A stretch of DNA of 64,000 bases from Coix lacryma-jobi var. lacryma-jobi (GCA_009763385.1 CM019826.1:62931790-62995789), one strand, 5' to 3'; shown: positions 46,801-58,999, counted from the stretch's first letter. Numbers and translations: made by a program. The notes: a model not told the origin generated them from the sequence alone.

Positions 46801-48854
46801 TCGAGACCATGCTCAAACCCTTGTTGTATCCCCTCGGTCGCCTTTTGTTGCTGCTTGGCCAAATCAAGTTCATGAAATCTTTTGTCTTGTCATGACCTTG
46901 ATGTGCACCAGACGAATCCTTGTTGTCTTGTGCCATGTTGATCCTCGAAATCACCTCCTTGCCGATTTCTGAACCTTGAGATCATCCTTGTTTTGCTAGC
47001 TTATGCCTTGCATGTGATGCCTGCTATCCATGCAAGATTTATCTGCGTCATGTGGGATTTCTCATTGATTGTGGACTCGATAATGGTGTCTTGGTTATGA
47101 ACTAATAGTGCCGCGACGAAACCGAGAGCCTCTTGTGGCGGCCGACACAAGTTTGAGCTGCTCGGCACGCGCTGGTACCGTGGGTTATGATCAAGATCTA
47201 TTATGGGACTACGCCAACGTGTTATCTTTCATGAAGCTTTCTCCTTGTTATCTCTATATTCCTTCAGGAAAATCCTTTTGTCGGCTCATATATGGCAGTG
47301 TTTCTTTCTGAAAGTGGCAAAGTGTCAGTGATGAAAACAGTAACAGACTGTAAGAGGTGGTAGACAAAGAACTCTGTTGGATCAACAACAAAAGATTGAG
47401 CAACATATATGGTCATAGTGAAGCAAGGTGGCACAAAATTCTTAAAAGTGGACAAGTATCAGCTAAGGAATGAGCAACAGAAATGTATGTTATTGAACCA
47501 GATACCTGAGGTCCAGAAGTTTCTGTCAGAACTTAACACATATATCTGCATAATGATCTCATAATCAACTCAATCCTCCCAGATGTGTCTGATTCTCTGC
47601 TGACTATGAGCGTTGATATCGACAGTGCTTGCAGTAAAAGCTGAAACCTTGGAGCTTTATAAGTGTTGAGAGACAACTGATTAGTTTCTGCCAATGAAAG
47701 CCAATCTCTAGTTCGGAAATAACTCTTTGGTAGCTATGAAGGCTATGTCTTGCAGAACAATGTTATGCCCGAAGTCTGTAAACCGACTGTTTTTGTTTGT
47801 GGTACTCGTACATCCAAGTTTCAGTTATGTTCCTGCCAACTCTATCCTAGAGAAATTTAAATGGTGATACAAGATAGTACGCCGGTCTAGTAACTCAGTC
47901 AGAATTATACTTCGGTTAAGGACAGACTAATGATATATCTTGGTACTATAAAAAGGTTACTCCAGATTATTTTGGATGAAGCCAGAAAGGACATTCAGAA
48001 TGAGTCCCTTATTCTTGAGCATTCAAGGTGTTCTAGCAAAAAAAAAATTATTATTAACTCTTAGAAGTGCATATTGATGGCAAATTGAGGTGTCAAATAA
48101 CAGATTTCGGATTATGTTCCTGTTTTGTTAAGGGAATTTGAGAAAGATGGCTCTATGACCCAAGTAGTTTAGCAAGTCAGTCTCACTGAATTGCAACTAC
48201 ACCTTGAAGAAGAATGATGTTGATCTGCTTAGTAGTACAGAAATCCAGTAGTTTGGTATTCATACCCAAGAGGTTGCATGAAATTCAACCTTGTGACTAT
48301 CACGGCTTAAGAGATAAGAATTTCTGTGAAGAAGGATCAGTAAAAAAAACATGGATTTGGTAGAGTCAGCTATCACATTTACCGCTCTCTTATCAGATTC
48401 GGATAATACAGTGTTGTCATCAGAGAAAGAGAATTGCACCACATGAAACCTTATGTAGCTTTCCATCGATTGCTATCTGATTAATTAGACCTTCACAGTG
48501 GTATAAATGATGGTTGCCGTCAATCCGTTCCTAACCTTCTCGAGGATGTATTTTTGCAGAAATATTATCTTGGATTCCTCCCAAAGTGACAATGCAATTT
48601 TGGTGTTCCTTCCAACCTATCAGTGATGTCTTAAGTGCACCTCAGTGTTCAATGGAAATCAGTGAAGAAAATTCTTTCAACAAGAGCTAGTAATCTGAAA
48701 ATGACCTCAAAGATCGGAAAGTTGTTCAATTCCTATAGTTTCTGTTCTGTCAAGAAGTCAGTATGTTGAGCTGCCAGTAACCTGTGATTAAGAGTGGGTG
48801 CTATTCTTCTCTTCCCTTGTAAAGTCTTTCGTCCGGAATCTCGGGACGAGATTC

Positions 48855-48870
48855 TTTTAAGGGGGAGGGC
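48855..48870 (+). other. Polypurine tract of G
   Basis: TTTTAAGGGGGAGGGC lies directly before the 3' LTR start TGTAACACCCC, after CGGGACGAGATTC. Confidence 0.8.
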
Positions 48871-51712
48871 TGTAACACCCCAGGTGTTCGCCGTCAGTTG
48901 AGTAGTCAAATGAGCACAAATATGGTATATCAAGCGATGATGAATAACTAAATTCAAGTGTTTCAAGTGTGGTCAGTAATGACAGAAGTTTTGGGATCAA
49001 TCTCGGAGATGGAATCTCAGTTTGAATTATTTGAGAAATAATTAACAGTGCCGGATAATAATGATTGCCAATTTATGAATATTCAAGAGAAATGCTAAAC
49101 ATGGATTTTTCATGTGCCCCATCTCAGTTCCTGTCTATAGTGCCTAGTGAAAAAGTTTCACGGAGTTTGGAATCAAAAAGTCACATGAAATGATGAGTCA
49201 CAGCTTTGCCTATACTGGTTGATTAATTGAAGAAAATTATTTGGGCTTAACCAAGTACTGCAATTGTGCCCAATCAACTGTATATGGACTCACGACCAAA
49301 AGTTATGAAAGTTTCGTGTTGAGCAGATGGCCAGAAAATATTCCGACGGACGAGGAACCCTAAATCAGATACTACCGGGTGACTACTTTGACCAGCTTTG
49401 AACGGTATTTTTGGATGTTTGCATGTCAGTGCGCCCTAAATGAAAGTTATAGTACAGATCGAGAGGAACAAATTTCGTTTTATGGCCGAGACCTGGATCG
49501 GTGCCGAAAATAGCGAAAAAGAGCTCGCAAGATGAAGTACACTGTGGATTTCAGGTTCCGAAAATGGGTTAAGTCAGTACTGCGAAATTGGAATTTCGGT
49601 CACCACGAAGCTGCCGTCGACGATCGTTACCGGATAAACGATTGGGAATTTGACCAAGTGCCTTTAACGAAAGTCGGAGTACTCGTCGAGACGGCGACAA
49701 CAAAATTGGTTTCATCGAAATCGGAGTCCGTTTGAGCAGTGTTTATAATTTTGGAACTTGACCAAAAGTTTCCGGAAACCTGTCATTTTGGGAAAGAAAT
49801 TCTAAAAAAAACGCCGAGCTTTCCTGACCGCGCTAATAAAAGGCCGACCTCGTCTCTGCGGTCGTCTCCTCCCCGTTTTCCCCTTCTCGCAAAAAAAAAA
49901 AAAGATAACCGACGCTCATCTCCGGCCTCCCTCTCGCTCCTCCTCTGGCGCTCGTCCATTGCAGCATCAGCGAGCAGCTCCAGCAGCGGTCGCCCTCTTC
50001 CTGGCCACTTCTCCTCCCATCCCCTTTCTCCCTTGTTCTCCCTCCCTTCTTTCCTCCCTGCGCGGCTTCCTTCTGCGCGGTGTTCTGGTCGCGCCGAGTC
50101 GCACCCCTTGGCCGCGACTGCAGGGCCGTCGCGCCTACAGGCAGCCAGCTGCAGCAGGCCAGCAGCAGCAGCTGTGAGGGCGCCCCAGCCAGCGGCGCCA
50201 TGGCCAGCCCCAAACCCTAGCCCAACCTCCTCCCTGTAGAAGCCGAGCTTCCCCCTCCGTTCCCGTCGTCTTCCCGAGCTTTCTCCGTAAAACAATGGTG
50301 AAAGGGTATAGATTGGAAGCTGAAACTCTTTGCAGGTGTTTTTATGTAATGTGTCATGACTCAATATATTTTCTAATTGCTCCTTAATTGTTTTCTGCAG
50401 ATCCAGGGGTGCTAACTGCAAAATCGGTTTTTATTTTCGTTTTTGCTTAATGGGTAAATCTGAGTGAAAATGGTAAAATGCGTAGTAAATTGTATGTTTG
50501 TCCAAAAATTGCAAGTGAGCACTTTTTGGAATCCTTGTAAGTAGATCTGTACAGTGGATGCATAATATGTTGGGTGTTAGTGGATGTTTTGTGCTGTGAT
50601 AATTTATTTATGTTAATAGGCTTAAATAGGGAGAAAAAGATATCTGCTGTTATGTTGCTTGAAATGATGTGAAATTTTTATAGTAGGCTCCCCTGGTCAT
50701 GTGTGTGCGGTGATAAAAATTTCAGATTTATTGGTGCACGTATGATTTAGTTATGAATTTATCTTGCTTTCAGCTTGTTAAATGAATTAAAATGAGTTTG
50801 TGGTAAATGTTTGCATGTAAAAATAGAAAAGGTGGTTCTACTGCCTTTTAATATTATTGTTATAGCTTAGATAATTTTATTATGGTCATGTGTTTGCTGA
50901 AAATATGATTTGTGGATTTATCTTGCTCTCACATGCTTTTTCGTGAATTAATCTTGCCATGTTTGTAATAAATAATCTATATGACCTGAGAGTGTAATCT
51001 TTTTATAATATCTATATTTTGATGTCATCTATCACCTGTAAAAATATGAGCTCCAAATGAGGTGTTTACAACATCAATTAAAGTAATGCCCGTGTTTGCT
51101 AGTTATTTAATTAATGGAAGCTTAGTGATAAGATGAACATATATATGTTTATGTGCTTGCCTTGTTGCATGTTGATCTGAGATAAAGAATGTGTGATCAT
51201 GTTCATGAATGTTAGAAGTGTTTGTATAGGTCATATATGTGCTCTCATGTTAATAAAATAACTAGTAAAGCAAGTTTGTTAATTTGCTGAAATATGGCTG
51301 CATGTGTAGTTTCTGTTGTGGCGATTACTTCGTGATAAAAATGGTGTTTTCTGTAGATGTGGTCTATACAAAAGTTATAGATAACTTCCTTATATTGCTT
51401 GTCCTGAAATTTCATGATTTTAGGCCAAGTGGTTTAGGAGTTATAGATTTTAGAAGTTTGCTGTCAGGTTTTGCTTGTTTTCTGCGCAGATCTGAAAGAG
51501 TGAACTGTTTGGCTAATTTAACTTATGAATCATGTCTTTATGTTAATAGAAGAGTTGTAGTTCTTTTTATAAGATTTCTAAAAAGTCTTATATCACTATT
51601 TTTGGTGATCTAGATCTTCAGATACACATGTTTTAAGTTGAGGTTCAGAATCTGTCCAAGTCTGGACAGATTTCCTTGTTTGTATTGTTTGACCTTGATA
51701 ACTGCTTAATCA
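48871..51712 (+). repeat. 3' LTR of G, first part
   Basis: It matches 38488-41329. It is split at 51712/51713 by element E, in the AT-rich module region, right after AATCA. Confidence 0.93.
51708..51712 (+). repeat. Target-site duplication of E, left copy
   Basis: AATCA lies here and again at 62666-62670. The uninterrupted LTR at 38488-43789 has one copy at the same place. Confidence 0.95.
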
Positions 51713-52118
51713 TGCGGATACATGGGTGTATGCCGAGTCTCTGTGTGATGAGTGATTGTCAACGGAGATGATGTGCATGTTCTTTGGCTTGTGTTGTGCA
51801 GGTGTCGAGCACGGAGACAGTGATCGATGGCGGGTGAAGGTCAAGTTGCGACGTGCCGTGCCGACGGACCGGGCGCGATGAAGGATGGGCGTGCCGTGCG
51901 GCGGACGTGCCATGCCGATGTATCGGACGGTGAAGGGCGGACGTGGACTTAGACTGATGGACTGGAGGCCGGAGGATCAGCTGTGGTGGCTGGCAGCCTG
52001 CGACAGCGACAAGCGGAGAAGTGCGATCATGTCGGTGGAAGGGGTGCACAGGCGGTGCATCCCCTCTACGACGCCGGTTTGTTGGTAGAGCCCGGGAAAA
52101 ACCAACGGTGGACGGTTT

Positions 52119-52372
52119 CCAGGTTTGAGCCTCAAAACCTGGGTGCTGGGTTTCCAGGTTGAGCCACAAAACCTAGGTGCGACGGTTTCCAGGTTGAGCC
52201 TCAAAACCTGGGCGTGGGCCGGTTTCCGAGTTTGGGCCTCAAAACTCGGGCGCGGACGGTTTCCGAGTTTGGCCACAAAACTCGGGCTGGAGGCGGGTTT
52301 CCCGGTTTGGGCCTCAAAACCGGGGGCTGATGGAAAAGGCTGGTTTCCCGGTTTGGGCCACAAAACCGGGGG
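52119..52372 (+). repeat. Hairpin array in 5' LTR of E
   Basis: Seven units of arm-GTTTGGGCCTCAAAAC-arm type (some with GTTGAGCC) occur. Arms run CCAG/CTGG three times (one copy with CTAGG), then CCGA/TCGG twice, then CCCG/CGGG twice. The loop text mostly alternates CCTC and CCAC. Confidence 0.88.
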
Positions 52373-53146
52373 TGCAGAGTGGTGGCGGCACGTGGCGGCG
52401 ATCTGAAGGTTGCATGGAGGCGACGCGGAAGACCGTGCGGGCGTGGCCGTCGGATCTACCTACCACCAGCGGGTGGACCAGATTAGCCTTAGGGTTTTCC
52501 TGGCCCACTCTGTAATTAGAGTAGAGAGGGGTAGAGTAGGAAATAGACTTAGGCTAGGTTAGTATAAGTAGTCCAGGGGAGACACCCTCCTCCCCATCTC
52601 AGTTTTAGCTATTTCAGTTAGTGCCTTCATTTGCTAGGGTTTCCCACTCTCCCATCCCTGCTTTAGCTAGTTGAGATCCGCAGAGAGACTCCACTCTGTG
52701 TACTGTTGATTCGAGGAAGTGAGGCCGTATCCTCACCTTGGATCCCATCTCTTGGTGTCCATTCGCGTTTTGATTTCATGTTCATCATGTTCTTCGCGGA
52801 TTGCTTTGTGCCTTGAGTTTTCCCGTCGCTTGATCTTTGTGCTCGGTTCATCTTTTGCGATTCCGTTTGAACTGAGTTGTTCTAGATCGTGAGGCACTTC
52901 TTTCCACCGAAAGAAATCATCTCTAACCTCACGGTCTAGGAGATCGATCAAGTTTTAGTTTCGGGTCTCTTTTTCTTCCTTCCCCCGAATTCCTTCGATT
53001 CACCGATTTGGAGTTAGGTTCGAGCCATGATCTCTTAGAGATAGCTCACTAACCTCCTTGTGACTCCTCAGATCGAATCCCAAGCCTAGAGCACTTGATT
53101 CGGAGGAGATCGGGTTGAATCGCCGGAGTTTCAGTGCAGTTTCGGG

Positions 53147-53423
53147 GTGACCGGACGCCGGTCACGACTTGACCGGACGCGTCCGGTCGTTGAAGGTTTG
53201 AGCGTGTTCTGTTTTCTGCTCTGACCGGACGCTGGAGTTTAGTGGTGACCGGACTCGCCCATAGTCCTGTTCACTACTCGAACGTGCTTGTGACCGGACG
53301 CACGGGGATCGACCGGACGCTCGCAGTCACTGCGTCCGGTCAGTTCCAGAGAGGTCCAAAACCGGTTTTTGGCTGACCGGACGCGTCCGGTCCCAGCTGA
53401 CCGGACGCAGGCAGAGTCCGGTC
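53147..53423 (+). repeat. GACCGGACGC palindrome cluster in 5' LTR of E
   Basis: There are about nine GACCGGACGC half sites and inverted partners GCGTCCGGTC, several as full palindromes such as GACCGGACGCGTCCGGTC. Confidence 0.88.
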
Positions 53424-53695
53424 GATCCAGTTTCGCGCCGTTTCGTTCGCGGTTCGTTCGTTCTTGATTGGACTCGAGTTTTGTCTTTTGCGTTGGCCTT
53501 CTAGGGTTGTCTAGTGTCCCGCTGTGCTTCGTGGAAGCATCCACCCTACATCTAGGGTCGTGGACATTAGCAAGCTCTAGGGTTCGCTTTTGGGGTTGAG
53601 TTTGGGACAGTGGCATTTAGTTTCCAAAAGGAAATTTTGAAGCTCCCATTCACCCCCCCTCTGGTCGCTTTCGGGTAGCTTCTCGGTCCTTCAAT

Positions 53696-53707
53696 AGGTA
53701 TCGGAGC
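53696..53707 (+). other. Primer-binding site of E
   Basis: AGGTATCGGAGC lies 2 bases past the LTR end. It is the initiator-Met site with the first base changed from T to A. Confidence 0.75.
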
Positions 53708-53756
53708 GGGTTAAGGATCTTCCACCTTAGCCGGTTCCAGATCCACCGAAGGCGAC

Positions 53757-56488
53757 ATGGATCGTGGCGTGGGCAAACCGCCGTTTTTCGATGGGACGAA
53801 CTATGCGTATTGGAAGATACGTATGTCGGCCTATTTGCAGAGCTTGGGCGCTTCGATCTGGGATATTTGCAACTCCCCTGATTACGTGGTCTTGGCTGCT
53901 CGTGTGACTCAACAGCAGATCGATGAGCACGATGCCAATAGCCGAGCCCGTAATGCTCTTTTCTCTTGTTTGAGCATGGGTGAGTTTGATCGCGTTTCTC
54001 ACCTCGCTACGGCTCGGGAGATCTGGGACACTCTCATGCGCTTTCATGAGGGCACCTCTCAAGTCAAAACCCGACTCTACGAGTCGTTCAAGCGAGAGTA
54101 TGAGAACTTTAGACATCAACCTGGCGAGAGCATAGAAAGTTTATTCGCTCGCTTTCAGGTGATTGTCAATAGGATGAGGGCTAACAGAGAGCAGTTGCCA
54201 TTTGACGATCATGAGCGTGCTTTGAAGCTTTTGCACACTCTTGACCGTTCGGTGTGGGACTCCAAGGTTCAGGCAATCATCGAATCGCCGAACTATGAGA
54301 CCCTCACCTGCGACGAGCTCTTCAGTAAGCTCAAGTCCAGTGAGATTGATGCTATGGCGAGGGCTTCTTTTGAAAATCCTTCTCGCCCGTCCATGGCTTT
54401 GGTTTCCGGCTCTTCCTCTAACCCCTCAGCTGGCTTTGCGCTTTCTTCTCTCTTTTCTGTGACAGAGGACCAGCTGGAGTCTTTGGGAGACGACGAGTTG
54501 GCTTTGCTTGCCAACCGGTTCTCGCGGTTCCACAACAACCGCATGAACCGTCGTCGAGGAGGAGGACGCACGGGATGCTACGAGTGCGGCGACCCCGACC
54601 ACTTCATCGCCAACTGCCCCAAGAAGAACAAGCACTTGGGCAAGGGCGAACATGGGCGCAAGCGCGACTCCAAGTACAAGGAGAAGCACGTCCCCCCAAG
54701 GCACAAGAAACGGGGCGGCTTCGACAAAGAGTACATCAAGAAGAAGTACTTGGAGAAGCAGCAAGCTGAGCAGCGCGCGTTCTTCGCCACGCTCAGCGAC
54801 GTCGACGGCTCGGATGACGACTCCGCCAGCTCGAGCGATGACGAGTCCGAGAAGAAGAAGAGGATCGAGGACAAGCTGAACGGCCTCTGCTTCTTCGCCG
54901 ACGACGACGGCTTCTGCACCATGGCGCTCGGAGATGAGGTCGACGGCGAGCCGGAGCGTACCCCTCGGAACGACGACGACGACGACACCTCCCAGGTATC
55001 TCTCACCTACGACGAGCTTTCCTCCGAGGTTGAGAAGTTGACTGCTGCCCTCCTTAGCCAAGATAAGTTGCTTAGGCGTGCCGCTAGAGAGCGCAAGGAG
55101 TTTAGGCAGAAGTGGGAGGACACGGTGAAGGAGCTTGAGTTCGCTCGGTCCACCGTGGTAGTGTCGGAGGAGGCGGAGTGCGAGTCGTGCACCGCGCACA
55201 TGACTGACCTTCTCACTCTGAGAGGTAAGTATGCTGCGTTGGTTGGAGAGGTGGATGAGCTCCGTGCTAGGTCGCAGCTGTTGGGTGCGTGCAAGACTTG
55301 TCCTGTCTTGCAATCTGAGCTGGCAGAGAAAAATGCCAAGCTTGAGTCTTTTGAGAAGGCCAGCTCAGATAGCACTTGTGTCTCGAGGTGTGCTTTGTGT
55401 GAGGGCCTGGAGATGGAGATTGCAAATGTGAAGCATGGCAAGATGCAAACCGAGGAAGAAAACACATACCTTCGGTCCATCTTGTCATGGGTCTCCAGTA
55501 GTGAGCCGCAGCTCGGGATGATGATCTCCCAATTCAAGCGAGCTGTTGGTGCCCCTGGTGTAGGTTTTGCTCAGAGTGTTGATCTCTCAGCTTTTGGGAA
55601 GATTGGAGAGTCTAGTGGTCTGAACCCATGTGAGAAGCCCAATTCCACCACTACTCCAAACTTGCCAAGCTTCCACTCAAAGAGCCAGCCAAGCCTATCA
55701 CCAAAGACGGTGTGGTTGAGCAACCACCCAGAGCTCCTCCCAAGAACCCAGTTTGGGCACCCAAGCCAAACCACCTCAGAAACAAGCTTGATGCTATGCC
55801 ACCCATTCATGAGGAGTGTTTGCCTCAGAAGGGCAAAGTGAACCACACCCACAGCCCTGGTCACCAACAACCCCCTTTGCGTGCGGTGAGGTACCAGTGT
55901 GATTTCTGTGGGAGGGATGGTCACTTGATCGAGTTCTGTTTCCGGCGCAAGCGAGAGGCGCGCCGTGCTCGGGAGATGGAGAACCCGGACATGTACCATC
56001 CAGCTCATGGTGGACATGTGCCGAAGGCTCAGGGGAGAGCTGCTAGGTCCGGACGCCAAGGTCCCCGGCCTAGGCAGGAGATGAGAGCCCCTAGGAGGGA
56101 GACTAGGCCTAGAGGTCCGACACCTCAGTTTGTTAGGCCTAGGCAGGAGAAAGCTCTGAGAAGAAACGCTAGAGCAGTTGAGCCCCAGGCTCCTAGGCGT
56201 AGATCTCGTAGAGAGCGTGCCCGACGGGGTCCTGCTTTTGCAGGTAATGGACCCCGTGGCGGAGGCTTAGTTGAGCGCTTTCCCCCACCGCAGTTTGAGT
56301 ACCGCGGTGAGCGCTTCTTCCCTAGCGGACCATGTTTTCCTCAGCGTGGTGATCGCTTCCCTCGTAGACGTGCTAGGAATGGTTTTTACACTAACCCTTC
56401 TTTTGAGCAGCCGGCCCAACACTGGTTTTCCCCTTATTTCACTAACCCCAGTGTTGGACCGTATGCTCACCCTATGTCTTTTTATTGA
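53757..56488 (+). pseudogene. gag: gag of E, one frameshift
   Basis: The ATG at 53757 opens MDRGVGKPPFFDGTNYAYW. Residues 1-190 are the Copia gag capsid-type domain. A CCHC knuckle CYECGDPDHFIANC is at residues 274-287. Basic and D/S-rich tracts follow, then a coiled coil near residues 425-500, then the EEENTYLRSILSW and EPQLGMM segment. A one-base shift near 55670 moves the frame, after which a second CCHC (CDFCGRDGHLIEFC, 55898 onward) and an R/P-rich tail run to TGA at 56486-56488. Fragment K confirms the domain order across the shift. The product binds RNA and builds the particle. This copy makes only a truncated form of about 640 native residues. Confidence 0.9.
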
Positions 56489-56493
56489 TGTAG

Positions 56494-58999
56494 GTGAGAC
56501 GGTTGGAGGACATTTGGTTGGTGGATTCTGGTTGCTCGAGGCACATGACCGGAAACGCCAAGTGGTTCTCCAGCCTTAGCCCGGTCGCCGGAAAGGAGTA
56601 CATAACCTTCGGCGACAATAGTAAAGGTAAGGTATTGTCTCGTGGGACGGTGCGGGTTAATGAGCACTTTGTGTTGCGCGATGTTGCTCTTGTTTCTAAC
56701 CTGCATTTTAACCTTCTTTCTGTTTCGCAACTTTTTGATGATGACTATGAGATTCGTTTCAAACCGAACCTTAGTCGCATCTTAGATCCTCAAGGCGATC
56801 TTGTATGTCTGATTTCGCCCTTTGGGAAAGTTTTTCGTGCGAATTTTTCGGAGTCGTTTGGATCTTCTCGCTGTCTTTTGGCTAGTCCTTCTTCTTCCGA
56901 TCTTTGGAAGTGGCATAGGAGGCTCGGTCACTTAAGCTTCGACTTGCTTGCAAGACTTAGCTCACTTGGCCTAATCCGAGGATTGCCCAAGCTTTCGATG
57001 GAGAAGGATCTAGTTTGCCATTCTTGCAGACATGGGAAGATGGTTGCCGCTCCCCACCATCCAGTGACTAAGGTCATGACCTCGCACCCCGGAGAGTTTT
57101 TACATATGGACCTTGTTGGTCCGGCTCGGGTGAGCTCGGTTGGTGGCAAGGGGTATGTTTTGGTTGTTGTTGACGACTTTTCGAGATATTCGTGGGTCTT
57201 CTTTTTAGCTGAGAAGACCGAGACTTTCTCATTTGCTCGCAATCTGATTTTGCGTCTTCAGAACGAGTTCCCTTTGAACTCGATGCGAGCTATTCGGAGT
57301 GATAATGGTTCCGAGTTTAAAAATTCGGATTTTGAGAAGTTTTGTAACCGCCTTGGTTTGGAGCATCAGTTTTCTTCCCCCTATACACCACCCCAAAATG
57401 GTGTTGTAGAGAGGAAGAATCGGACCCTTGTTGAGATGGCCAGGACGATGCTTGATGAGCATAGGACTCCTAGGCGCTTTTGGGCCGAAGCTATGAACAC
57501 TGCATGCTACATTTCGAATCGCATTTTTCTGAGAGCGTTTTTGAAAAAGACCTCTTATGAGTTGCGTTTTGGTCGCCAGCCCAAGGTGAGTTATTTTAGA
57601 GTCTTTGGTTGCCACTATTTTATATTGAAAAAAGGCAACCTGGACAAGTTTGAGTCTCGTTCTTCTGACGGTGTGTTTTTGGGTTATGGCACTCACACTC
57701 GAGCTTATCGTGTACTTAACCTTGACACTAACCGAGTCATGGAGACATCAGATGTCACCTTCGACGAGACTCTTGTTTGTCCCTCTTCTCGTTTTGAGCG
57801 TGCAGGTGATCATGAGGTTGGAGAGCCTCTTTTCGATGACGAGGACGAGGGTGCTGAAGGTATAGATGATCCAGCACCCCCTCCACCAGCCGTGCCGCAA
57901 GGAGCGGCCTCGACGACGACTCACGGCCCCGACACTTCTTCTTCCTGGGGGCCGTGGGATCCACCTCGCGCGGTACCTTTTGTACCCGGGGTGGAACCAG
58001 CTACTGTTGAGGGGGAGGTCACTTCTTCCCGGGAGGCGCCACGACACATCCAGCGCCAGCACCCTCCTCAGCAGATGATCGGCGACATCGACGAGCGAGT
58101 TACTCGCTCCAGATACTATGAGCAGGGAGTTCGAGATGAGCATGATGGGCGAGCTGACTTTCTTTCTCGGGTTGCAAATTAAGCAATCCCGAGAGGGGAC
58201 GTTTGTGCACCAGGGCAAATACACGAGGGACTTGCTGAAGCGGTTCGACATGGGTGAGGCCAAGCCTCTTCCGACGCCCATGTCGACGACGACTGCCCTG
58301 GATGCCGACACGGATGGAGAAGCAGTGGACCAGAAGGAGTACCGCAGCATGATTGGATCGCTGCTCTACCTGACGGCGACACGGCCGGACATTCAGTTCG
58401 CCGTGTGCTTGTGCGCGCGCTTTCAGGCTTCGCCACGCACTTCTCACCGTCAGGCGGTGAAGCGCATCTTCAGGTACCTTCGTTTCACACCTGAGTTTGG
58501 GATTTGGTATTCTGCTTCTTCCACCCTCTCGCTTTGTGGCTTTTCTGATGCCGATTTTGCTGGTTGTCGCACCGAGCGCAAGTCCACTTCTGGGACTTGC
58601 TAGTTTATTGGATCTTCTCTGGTGTCGTGGTCTTCTCGCAAGCAGTCTAGTGTCGCTCAGTCTACCACGGAGGCTGAATATGTTGCTGCGGCTAGCTGCT
58701 GTTCCCAGTTACTCTGGATGATGGCCACTTTGCGTGATTTTGGTTTGAGCTTTACTCGAGTTCCTTTGCTTTGTGACAGCACGAGTGCCATTAGCGTTGC
58801 TAAGAACCCCGTGCTTCACTCGAAAACCAAACACATTGATGTGCGCTTTCATTTCTTGCGAGACCACCAGGAGAAGGGTGATATCGACCTTCGCCATGTC
58901 GATACTCATCACCAATTAGCTGATATTTTCACCAAGCCTTTAGACGAATCAACCTTTAATCGGTTGAGGGGTGAGCTTGGTGTGTGTTTCCCCTTTTAG
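56494..58999 (+). pseudogene. pol: pol of E with most of RT deleted
   Basis: The frame opens right after TAG at 56491-56493 with no ATG nearby. It has protease DSGCSRH (D11), zinc-binding integrase residues (HRRLGHLS, CHSCRHGK), and an integrase core at D206, D270 and E306 with 35 residues between the last two. The linker ends VTRSRYYEQ, then the sequence jumps near 58115 to the far end of RT (EFEMSMMGELTFFLGLQIK) in another frame. By comparison with B about 690 bases are missing, including the YVDD catalytic motif. RNase H follows (FSDADFAGC, TEAEYVAAA, LLCDSTSA) but has TAG at 58601-58603. The frame ends at 58999 after HIDVRFHFLRDH and DIFTKPLDE. Confidence 0.92.

Larger units (their letters stand above)
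43790..48870 (+). other. Non-coding internal region of G
   Basis: No frame here exceeds about 110 codons and none resembles gag, protease, RT or integrase. The part 44500-46350 is rich in T and G with many CTTGTTG-like strings. The part 46380-46980 is richer in CCTTG. A short frame at 47108-47311 begins MPRRNREPLVAADTS, and its basic start might be the relic of a gag start. The region ends with the polypurine tract. Confidence 0.75.
51713..53693 (+). repeat. 5' LTR of element E
   Basis: It is 1,981 bp, starts TGCGGATACATGGG and ends CTCGGTCCTTCA. A TATAAGTA box is at 52563-52570. It contains the hairpin array and the GACCGGACGC palindrome cluster. Confidence 0.95.

Noticed and set aside
53147..53423. 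Repeat-spacer look of the palindrome clusters as a CRISPR array
   Set aside because: Half sites are irregularly spaced, the DNA is plant nuclear LTR, and no cas gene exists here.
54426..55313. 295-codon minus-strand frame
   Set aside because: Antisense to the clear gag frame of E; open because of GC-rich third positions.
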